DNA of 5,159 bases, taken from NCBI GenBank assembly GCA_017536845.1, contig JAFWCP010000030.1, forward strand, positions 1-5,159. Direction: 5' to 3'. This DNA comes from Solobacterium sp. GTDB taxonomy: Bacteria > Bacillota_I > Bacilli_A > Erysipelotrichales > Erysipelotrichaceae. Below the pieces are notes generated by a model. That model did no database searches. It saw nothing but the letters and a program-made list of their open reading frames with translations, and was not told where the DNA came from. Of the stretch, positions 1 through 4,609 are shown piece by piece. The first letter of the stretch is position 1, and each line of letters starts with the position of its first letter. Both the position numbers and the translations under genes were made by a program.

Positions 1-437
1 ACAGGTTTGTCATCCTTCTGTCGGATGAACCGATGCCGGAATCGCAGCGGCCGCTGGGCGAAGCCCTGGTAAAGCAGGGGTACACCCTGCGCAGGGTGGA
101 CACCATTGCCGGCCTGGTGGAAAAGATCTCCATCTTTGAAGACGGGGTCAGCGACATTCTGGCGGAGCTGGGCAAGTATGACAGCTTCATCGAGTATCTT
201 GACAACCACCAGGGAAAGGCGGAAAGCGTGACGTCGATTGAATACCAGAAGACGGAAAACGACGTCATGAAGATCAACATCCGCTTTGATGACCGCGGCA
301 TGTCCTTCCACATCCCGGTTGCCATGCTGGAAGAGGAACTCAAACCCCAGGAAGGGCTCTATCATATTGACGAAGCATCTTTTCCCGTGGTGGACTCAGA
401 CACCATCATCGGCATGTTCCTGAAAGAAGGGGCATAA
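1..437 (+). CDS. Unrecognised protein, C-terminal 144 residues (5' end outside window)
   Basis: The reading frame is open from the window edge (first full codon at 3) to TAA at 435-437, so the start lies upstream. The ATG at 33 has no ribosome binding site in front of it and is probably internal. Seen: a hydrophobic strand (FVILLSDEP) followed by an amphipathic helix and a second strand, which looks like a Rossmann-type beta-alpha unit. A charged helical stretch comes next (about visible residues 35-70), then alternating strands (MKINIRFDD, MSFHIPVAML), and a hydrophilic tail ending KEGA. There are no cysteine clusters, membrane segments or recognisable catalytic motifs. I do not recognise the family. 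It is the last gene of its transcript, because a terminator begins 6 bases after the stop. Coding potential looks real: there is a long open frame, protein-like composition and a terminator in the right place. Confidence 0.75.
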   Translation, partial: RFVILLSDEPMPESQRPLGEALVKQGYTLRRVDTIAGLVEKISIFEDGVSDILAELGKYDSFIEYLDNHQGKAESVTSIEYQKTENDVMKINIRFDDRGMSFHIPVAMLEEELKPQEGLYHIDEASFPVVDSDTIIGMFLKEGA

Positions 438-442
438 ACATC

Positions 443-475
443 AGGCACCTGGCAGAAACATACCGGGTGCTTTTT
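443..475 (+). terminator. Intrinsic terminator of the upstream gene
   Basis: The 8-bp stem GCACCTGG (445-452) pairs with CCGGGTGC (463-470), with one G-T pair and a 10-nt loop, and is followed at once by T5 (471-475). It starts just after the TAA at 435-437. Loop and flanks closely resemble the terminator at 2567-2598, which ends the next gene. Confidence 0.88.
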
Positions 476-562
476 GAATACGTCCGGCGTGTATGATCCA
501 GCGTCCGTCGGCAAGGGCATTGTCTCCTGCAGGAAGAAGACGCTGCTGCCCTTACAGAAGCA
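476..562. other. Non-coding spacer without a recognisable gene
   Basis: No frame in this stretch has a start with a ribosome binding site, and the minus-strand frame crossing 552-791 has no protein-like features. It contains a 10-bp palindrome TCCTGCAGGA (525-534) and two interleaved 7-bp inverted repeats: CAGCGTC 499-505 with GACGCTG 539-545, and AAGGGCA 513-519 with TGCCCTT 547-553. These could form a pseudoknot but are short enough to occur by chance. Confidence 0.5.
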
Positions 563-638
563 GAAAAGAATAATGCATCAAAAAGAAAGGAATAATGCGA
601 TCTATATTATTCCTTTCTGTTCTTCTGTTATTCTTTTT
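563..638. repeat. Nested AT-rich inverted repeat upstream of the HTH-AAA-nuclease gene
   Basis: Inner arms are AGAAAGGAATAAT (584-596) and its exact reverse complement (606-618), 13 bp, with a 9-nt loop. Outer arms GAAAAGAATAA (563-573) and TTATTCTTTTT (628-638) pair over 11 positions (10 Watson-Crick, one G-T). Unpaired stretches of 10 and 9 nt separate the outer and inner stems. The left halves also contain a 9-bp direct repeat GAATAATGC (568-576 and 590-598), 22 bp apart, about two helical turns. No T-run follows the hairpin cleanly and there is no gene left to terminate, so an operator or regulatory structure is more likely than a terminator. A miniature mobile element is an alternative, but no target duplication is visible. 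Confidence 0.75.
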
Positions 639-642
639 GGTG

Positions 643-648
643 TATAAT
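643..648 (+). promoter_or_regulatory. -10 box TATAAT of the HTH-AAA-nuclease gene
   Basis: This is a perfect consensus TATAAT. At 16-18 bp spacing the -35 position (about 619-626) reads TTCTTC or a shifted version, a poor match to TTGACA. Transcription would start near 655, leaving a leader of only about 20 nt before the ATG at 675. The -35 region lies within the nested inverted repeat (between its inner and outer right arms), which suggests that a protein bound to the repeat controls this promoter. The -10 is seen directly; promoter activity is inferred. Confidence 0.65.
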
Positions 649-661
649 AACGAAAAGAAAC

Positions 662-669
662 GGAGGTGA
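662..669 (+). promoter_or_regulatory. Ribosome binding site GGAGGTGA that fixes the start at 675
   Basis: This is an eight-base match to the anti-Shine-Dalgarno sequence, 5 nt before ATG 675. The alternative GTG start at 666 lies inside this motif and so cannot be used with it. ATG 684 and 687 are 14 or more nt away, too far. Confidence 0.88.
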
Positions 670-674
670 CGAAC

Positions 675-2555
675 ATGACTGAAATGATGACGGTGAAAAT
701 GGCCGGACAGAAATGGCAGCTGACAGCCAGACGGATTACGGTTCTGTGCAAGGAAGGCCGGATTCCGGGTGCAGTCATGGAAGGACATCAATGGCTGATC
801 CCTGCCGATGCCGGAAAGCCTGAAGATAAAAGGATCAGAAAAGTTCCTTTGCAGGATGCCGGGAGCATCCTGCTGCCCCTGCCGGTCGGTGTCGTCTCAT
901 ACAAAGAAGCTGTTTCAAAGTATTACTACGTTGATAAAACCCTGATGATCCGTGATATCATCGACCAGCTGCCGAAAGTCTCCTTGTTTACAAGGCCTCG
1001 CCGTTTCGGCAAGACGCTGAACATGGATATGCTCAGGACGTATTTCGAAATGAGCGATCAGGACAATTCCGTCTATTTTCACGATAAGAAAATATGGAGG
1101 TGCGGCCGGAAGTACCGCGAAGAGCAGGGAAAGTATCCTGTGATTTACCTGACGTTCAAAGATATGAAAACGACATCCTGGCAGGATGCCCTGAAAAAGA
1201 TCAGATCCCTTCTGGCCTATGAGTTTATCCGTCATCAGGAACTTGCGGACAGTTCAAAATGCAACGCAGTCGACAGAGAGTATTATCAGACGATCATCAG
1301 GAAACAGGCATCGGAAGTGGATATGATGGATGCTCTGCTTGTGCTTTCACGGATGCTCACGGATTATCATGGCACAGCCCCGATCATTATGATTGACGAA
1401 TATGATGTACCTTTGCAGGAGGCATATCTCAGGGGGTTTTATGAGGAAGCCATCCTGTTCATACGGAATCTGTTTTCGGCGGGACTGAAAGACAATCCGT
1501 ATTATTCTCTTGGCTTTCTGACCGGTATTCTGAGAGCTACACAGGAAAGTATCTTCAGCGGCCTGAATAACCTTTCGGTCTATTCGGTCTTTGATGATGA
1601 GTTCTCTCAGTATTTCGGCTTTACCCATGAAGAAGTGAAGCAGATGGCAGCATACTACGGTTTTGAGGACAGGTATCCGTATTTATGCGAATGGTATGAC
1701 GGCTACACTTTCGGCAGTCTGGAGATATTCAATCCATGGTCCATTGTGAACTGTATCCGCAGCCGCAGTCTTTCGGCGTATTGGGTTTCGACAAGTGCAA
1801 ATGAAATTATCAAGGACCTGCTGAAAAATCCGGCGCCTGATCTGTTTGAAAACCTTGTTTCTCTGCTGAAAGGGGAAGAGGTATGGGCATACATCAATAC
1901 GAACATAGTCTATCCGCACATCGCGGACAGTCCTTCAGCAATATACAGTTTTCTGATGATGACAGGATACCTGAAACCGATCTCGGTGGAAGTCCTGACC
2001 AACGGCGGCTATACCTGCAGAGTTTCCCTGCCGAATAAGGAAGTATCTGCCATTTTCAAAGAGGATATCATCAAAAACACGGTGAATACGGTATCTGAAT
2101 CTGCCTCACTGGCGATCCAGAAGGCTCTTCCTGCCAGCGATGCGGCTGCCTTGCAGATGAATCTTGAAAAGCTGCTGAAACACTCAGCAAGTTATTTCGA
2201 TACGTCCAAAGAGGCGTTTTACCATGGCCTGATGCTGGGTTTGACGGCTATGATGGATACGTATTATGACGTGAAGTCAAACAGAGAATCGGGAGACGGA
2301 TGTTATGACCTGCAGCTTGAGCCAAAGCGGGCTGACCTTCCCGGCATCCTGATTGAACTGAAAAGCGGCAAAGACCTCTCAGACGAACAGCTCAGCCAGC
2401 TTGTATCAGAAGCGCAGCAGCAGATTGATGAGAAAGCATACGATACGGACCTGCTTGCCAAAGGTGTTCAGAAGATTCTGAAGTACGGCGTTGCTTTCTG
2501 CGGCAAGAAGGCTGAGGCTGTTGTCAGGGTTCAGATGTCACCGGAACGCAGCTGA
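675..2555 (+). CDS. HTH / AAA-ATPase-like / PD-(D/E)XK nuclease-like fusion protein
   Basis: 626 residues, cytoplasmic, no signal or membrane segment. Residues 1-57 form a MerR/excisionase-like winged helix-turn-helix (KWQLTARRITVLCKEGRIPG, then wing GHQWLIPAD). About residues 70-370 match the AAA-ATPase-like family (PF09820): the entry motif YYVDKT at 84-89; Walker A TRPRRFGKT with GKT at 112-114; Walker B IIMIDEYD with Asp241-Glu242; sensor-like TGILRATQESIFSGLNN from about 283; YDGYTFG at 341-347; NPWSI from 353. The C-terminus (about 515-615) matches the companion PD-(D/E)XK domain (PF08011): FYHGLMLGL, an Asp at 545 in GCYDLQLEP, then ELK with Glu561 and Lys563, and the KYGVAFCGKK end. 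All expected ATPase and nuclease residues are present, so it looks intact. Proteins of this pair are abundant in gut bacteria and their function is unsettled; a role in defence or mobile elements is speculation. The DNA-binding N-terminus is an addition to the usual two-domain layout. Monocistronic between two similar terminators. Confidence 0.93.
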   Translation: MTEMMTVKMAGQKWQLTARRITVLCKEGRIPGAVMEGHQWLIPADAGKPEDKRIRKVPLQDAGSILLPLPVGVVSYKEAVSKYYYVDKTLMIRDIIDQLPKVSLFTRPRRFGKTLNMDMLRTYFEMSDQDNSVYFHDKKIWRCGRKYREEQGKYPVIYLTFKDMKTTSWQDALKKIRSLLAYEFIRHQELADSSKCNAVDREYYQTIIRKQASEVDMMDALLVLSRMLTDYHGTAPIIMIDEYDVPLQEAYLRGFYEEAILFIRNLFSAGLKDNPYYSLGFLTGILRATQESIFSGLNNLSVYSVFDDEFSQYFGFTHEEVKQMAAYYGFEDRYPYLCEWYDGYTFGSLEIFNPWSIVNCIRSRSLSAYWVSTSANEIIKDLLKNPAPDLFENLVSLLKGEEVWAYINTNIVYPHIADSPSAIYSFLMMTGYLKPISVEVLTNGGYTCRVSLPNKEVSAIFKEDIIKNTVNTVSESASLAIQKALPASDAAALQMNLEKLLKHSASYFDTSKEAFYHGLMLGLTAMMDTYYDVKSNRESGDGCYDLQLEPKRADLPGILIELKSGKDLSDEQLSQLVSEAQQQIDEKAYDTDLLAKGVQKILKYGVAFCGKKAEAVVRVQMSPERS

Positions 2556-2566
2556 CGCTGTATTCT

Positions 2567-2598
2567 GCATCCCGGCAGAAATACACCGGGGGCTTTTT
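2567..2598 (+). terminator. Intrinsic terminator of the HTH-AAA-nuclease gene
   Basis: The stem GC-A-TCCCGG (2567-2575) pairs with CCGGGGGC (2586-2593), with one bulged A and one T-G pair. The loop is 10 nt (2576-2585) and T5 follows (2594-2598). It lies 12 bases after the TGA. Over 37 aligned columns it is identical to the terminator at 445-480 at 31 positions, including parts of the loop and the GAAT after the T-run. Confidence 0.87.
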
Positions 2599-2653
2599 GA
2601 ATTCTCTTTTTCGCTGCGGACTGAGCGTTGTTTCCTTTCCTGATCTGTAACAG

Positions 2654-2677
2654 AAAAAGCACCTGTTCGTCAGGTGC
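2654..2677 (-). terminator. Intrinsic terminator of the minus-strand DUF4234-DUF2752 operon
   Basis: Read on the minus strand, a perfect 7-bp stem GCACCTG / CAGGTGC (2677-2671 and 2665-2659) with a 5-nt loop is followed by T5 (2658-2654). It begins 3 bases after the stop of the DUF2752 gene. It separates this operon from the converging plus-strand nuclease gene. On the plus strand only TTT follows shortly after the stem, so it would be a weak terminator in that direction. Confidence 0.88.
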
Positions 2678-2680
2678 ATT

Positions 2681-3019
2681 TCAGACCAGGTTGCGCACGA
2701 TGCCGAACAGCACCAATGCGCATGCATACAATACTGATACAGCATGGTATCCTTTGCCATGCTTTTCCTGCAGGGAGGCAATGATCAGCCATAACAGGAC
2801 GGGTGATGTCACCAGCACAAAGGGATTGGCCCGGTAAGCTGAGGCAAAATCCATTTTCAGCAGAGCCAGGCACATGCGGGTGATGCCGCAGCCCGGACAC
2901 TGATATCCGGTAAGGCGGTGAAACAGGCACGGCACCGCCAGGCCGCTGAAGCGGACAAAGCCGGCATAGGCAAGGCCGGCAATGACAATCACAAGGATAT
3001 TACGCTTCCATTTCGGCAT
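2681..3019 (-). CDS. DUF2752 family small membrane protein
   Basis: 112 residues. The DUF2752 (PF10825) signature is clear: PCLFHRLTGYQCPGCGITR at about residues 30-48, with the CPGCG cysteines at 41 and 44, followed by the acidic/aromatic DFASAYRANP (57-66). Hydrophobic segments lie at about 8-28, 66-83 and 93-109, so it is an integral membrane protein with two or three passes. The family has no established biochemical role; the cysteine pair suggests metal or redox chemistry, which is inference. I chose ATG 3019 over the in-frame ATG at 3061 because the extra 14 residues are polar, cysteine-rich and absent from the family pattern. The start lies 20 bases inside the upstream DUF4234 gene and the nearest AGGA is about 14 nt away, so translation is probably coupled. 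A terminator follows directly. Confidence 0.86.
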   Translation of the reverse strand: MPKWKRNILVIVIAGLAYAGFVRFSGLAVPCLFHRLTGYQCPGCGITRMCLALLKMDFASAYRANPFVLVTSPVLLWLIIASLQEKHGKGYHAVSVLYACALVLFGIVRNLV

Positions 3020-3449
3020 GCATGTTGATGATATCCTGCATGAAGCACAGGTTGACGACATTCAGCACCAGGAAGTAGAACACCAGGAACAGGATGGTCC
3101 TTTCACTGGAGGTATCCATCATGATACGGTCGCATTTCTTGGCCATCTGGTAGGCCCAGAAAAAACCGTAGATGCCGCATGTCAGAAGAGTGACGACAAC
3201 AACAAAGGCGCCGGAAGGGGAATTGCGCTCATCCGCAAGTGAGTTGATTTCATCATTGACTGAAGCCATCCAGAACAGGCCGTAGATGCCGCAGGTGATA
3301 ATGGTCAGGATCACGCAGATGACAATATCCTTTTTCTTCGGCAGGTAGTAATTGGGAATGGTGCGGGTTTCCGTCAGCGGTCTGCCGCAGGAAGGGCAGA
3401 ACCGGTCGTCGGGATTGATGCGAGCGCCGCAATGCGGGCAATATGACAT
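3000..3449 (-). CDS. Zinc-ribbon and DUF4234 membrane protein
   Basis: 149 residues. The N-terminus is a short zinc ribbon, CPHC at 4-7 and CPSC at 18-21, as in many Bacillota membrane proteins. A basic linker (about 25-40) leads to three hydrophobic segments (about 41-61, 80-101, 118-138). Segments one and two each carry a TCGIYG-x-FW motif (52-60 and 90-98), the mark of DUF4234, so the domain is an internal duplication with a short acidic loop (VNDEINSLADERN) between. The zinc ribbon would face the cytoplasm if the linker obeys the positive-inside rule. Function is unknown; a regulatory or partner-binding role is a guess. It is first in a two-gene operon with the DUF2752 gene, whose start overlaps its end. 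ATG 3449 is fixed by AAGGAGATGA (3465-3456) 6 nt upstream. Confidence 0.9.
   Translation of the reverse strand: MSYCPHCGARINPDDRFCPSCGRPLTETRTIPNYYLPKKKDIVICVILTIITCGIYGLFWMASVNDEINSLADERNSPSGAFVVVVTLLTCGIYGFFWAYQMAKKCDRIMMDTSSERTILFLVFYFLVLNVVNLCFMQDIINMHAEMEA
3166..3293. repeat. In-frame direct repeat inside the DUF4234 gene
   Basis: CCGTAGATGCCGCA occurs exactly at 3166-3179 and again at 3280-3293, 114 bp (38 codons) apart. It encodes the CGIYG core of the two DUF4234 half-repeats. Surrounding bases are also similar, so the two halves arose by duplication and the motif is kept at both protein and DNA level. Confidence 0.7.
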
Positions 3450-3455
3450 AATTGA

Positions 3456-3465
3456 TCATCTCCTT
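3456..3465 (-). promoter_or_regulatory. Ribosome binding site of the zinc-ribbon/DUF4234 gene
   Basis: On the minus strand this reads AAGGAGATGA, a strong Shine-Dalgarno match, 6 nt before the ATG at 3449. It supports this start over the frame-shifted ATG at 3459, which lies inside the motif. Confidence 0.85.
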
Positions 3466-3480
3466 TTCAGATACGCCTAA

Positions 3481-3489
3481 AGTATAGCA
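3481..3489 (-). promoter_or_regulatory. Extended -10 promoter of the minus-strand operon
   Basis: On the minus strand the bases read TGCTATACT: TATACT (five of six to consensus) with the TGN extension that compensates for a weak -35. No good TTGACA lies 16-18 bp upstream. It would start transcription about 25 bases before the ATG at 3449. This promoter and the repressor promoter are divergent and share the interval 3480-3595. Confidence 0.55.
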
Positions 3490-3529
3490 TTGTCAGTACA
3501 GATGCAGGCTTAAGAATTCTTTACAAATG

Positions 3530-3545
3530 ATGCTTTCGAAAACAT
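3530..3545. promoter_or_regulatory. Candidate LacI-family operator (CG-centred dyad)
   Basis: ATGCTTTCGAAAACAT is symmetric at seven of eight half-site pairs around a central CG (3537-3538). LacI-family repressors that insert a hinge leucine at a central CpG bind sites of this form, and the neighbouring repressor has that hinge. The site lies 51 bases before the repressor ATG and covers the -35 region of its likely promoter, fitting negative autoregulation. It may also affect the divergent minus-strand operon. It differs from a CcpA cre site at two conserved A positions, so cre is less likely but possible. Confidence 0.65.
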
Positions 3546-3557
3546 GGTATCCGGGAA

Positions 3558-3563
3558 TATTAT
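3558..3563 (+). promoter_or_regulatory. Likely -10 box TATTAT of the LacI-family gene
   Basis: TATTAT is a five-of-six match to the -10 consensus. The -35 position is TTTCGA or TTCGAA (3534-3540), weak and embedded in the dyad at 3530-3545. Transcription would begin near 3570, about 26 bases before the ATG. A second possibility is TTTACA (3520-3525) with TGGTAT (3545-3550), but its 19-bp spacing is long. Confidence 0.5.
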
Positions 3564-3584
3564 GGAGTAAAATGTTACGCGTGC

Positions 3585-3590
3585 AAGGAG
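3585..3590 (+). promoter_or_regulatory. Ribosome binding site AAGGAG that fixes the LacI-family start
   Basis: AAGGAG stands 5 nt before ATG 3596. The longer frame from 3527 would put this site inside the coding region and add 23 residues before the helix-turn-helix, which in this family begins at the N-terminus. Confidence 0.87.
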
Positions 3591-3595
3591 TACGT

Positions 3596-4609
3596 ATGGC
3601 AAATATCAAGGATATCGCCAGATTGTCGGGCTACAGCATCGGCACCGTTTCCCGGGTGATCAACGGCCGTGCGAATGTCTCGGAAAAGGCAAGAACCAGA
3701 ATTCTGGAAGTCATTGAACAGGAAAACTACCAGCCCAACGCCAACGCCAGGCTGCTGAAGGCAGTGGCGGATGATGTCATTCTGATTGTTGTCAAAGGCA
3801 TCGGCAATGACTTTCTTGTCGCTGTGCTGGAACGGGTCCAGAAGGAACTGGAACAGCGCCGGCTGGAAAGCACGGTTGTCTTTCTCGATGAATCCGCGAA
3901 TGAAGCGGATTTTGCCGCTCAGTACGTGGTGGAAAAACGTCCCCTTGGCATCCTGTTCCTGGGCGGGAACATCACCTTTTTAAGGAACAACGCAGCTCGT
4001 ATTACCGTACCATCCGTCCTTGTGACCGGGGACGGCAGAGAGATCGGCTCAGACATGATTTCTTCCTTCTGCTGCGATGATTATGCCGGCGGGAAAATGG
4101 CAATGGAATATCTGATTGCCCATGGCCATACGGAGATCGGCATCATAGGCGGCTATCCTGACAGAGATTCCAATGCCGTTGTCTCAGCCCGCATCGCCGG
4201 GGCTTTAAGCGTACTGAGATCGCATGGCATCCCGTTTGACGCGGAGAAAGACTACGAACCATCCCGCTTTTCCATGAAGGATGGCTTTGCGGCCGGCAGG
4301 AAACTGTTGGCCCGGAAAAAGAATACGACTGCTGTCTTTGCCTTGTCGGATATGATCGGCGCCGGCGTGATCCGGGCGGCCCACGAATGCGGCCTTATGG
4401 TGCCGTCTGATCTTTCCTTAATCGCCTTTGACGGCATTGCCTATACCGATTATACTGTACCCCGCATTACGACCGTCAGGCAGGATGAAGTCCGCATTGC
4501 CGCTGACAGTGTGGCCGACCTGTGCCGGCGGATCAATGGCGGGGGACCCGTACTGCATGAGAAGATTCCCTGCAGCATCCTGGAAAAAGAGAGCGTCAGA
4601 AGTTTATGA
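3596..4609 (+). CDS. LacI-family transcriptional repressor
   Basis: 337 residues, the usual family length. Residues 1-25 are the LacI helix-turn-helix (NIKDIARLSGYSIGTVSRVI, recognition helix from Thr17). A third helix (VSEKARTRILEVIEQ) and the hinge NANARLLK (48-55) follow; Leu54 is the residue expected to insert at a central CpG of the operator. Residues 60-337 are the periplasmic-binding-protein-like effector domain: GILFLGG (118-124), DDYAGG (161-166), HTEIGIIGG (178-186), FALSDMIGAGVIRAA (248-262), VPSDLSLIAFDG (269-280) and VPRITTVRQD (288-297) are all family landmarks. Effectors of this class are usually sugars or related metabolites; the ligand cannot be told here. No sugar transporter or catabolic gene is in the window. 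Its stop overlaps the next start (ATGA), so the two genes share a transcript. A dyad at 3530-3545 suggests autoregulation. Divergent from the DUF4234 operon. Confidence 0.94.
   Translation: MANIKDIARLSGYSIGTVSRVINGRANVSEKARTRILEVIEQENYQPNANARLLKAVADDVILIVVKGIGNDFLVAVLERVQKELEQRRLESTVVFLDESANEADFAAQYVVEKRPLGILFLGGNITFLRNNAARITVPSVLVTGDGREIGSDMISSFCCDDYAGGKMAMEYLIAHGHTEIGIIGGYPDRDSNAVVSARIAGALSVLRSHGIPFDAEKDYEPSRFSMKDGFAAGRKLLARKKNTTAVFALSDMIGAGVIRAAHECGLMVPSDLSLIAFDGIAYTDYTVPRITTVRQDEVRIAADSVADLCRRINGGGPVLHEKIPCSILEKESVRSL

Noticed and set aside
563..638. Inverted repeat as a CRISPR unit or transposon end
   Set aside because: There is only one copy, with no regular spacers, no transposase-like gene and no visible target-site duplication.
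563..638. Inverted repeat as a second terminator of the first gene
   Set aside because: A strong terminator already lies at 443-475, and the stem here is AT-rich with no clean T-run after the inner arm.
666..674. GTG at 666 as the start of the HTH-AAA-nuclease gene
   Set aside because: The GTG is part of the ribosome binding site GGAGGTGA, and nothing suitable lies upstream of it; ATG 675 has ideal spacing.
552..791. Minus-strand 79-residue open frame over the promoter region
   Set aside because: It is antisense to the HTH coding start, has a low-complexity composition set by the AT-rich repeat, and has no ribosome binding site or domain.
3020..3061. Longer DUF2752 protein starting at 3061
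   Set aside because: The extra 14 residues are polar, cysteine-rich and lie wholly inside the upstream gene in another frame; the family signature and first hydrophobic segment start after ATG 3019.
3527..3595. N-terminal extension of the LacI-family protein from ATG 3527
   Set aside because: This interval holds the likely promoter, the dyad and the ribosome binding site. The family starts directly with the helix-turn-helix, at ATG 3596.
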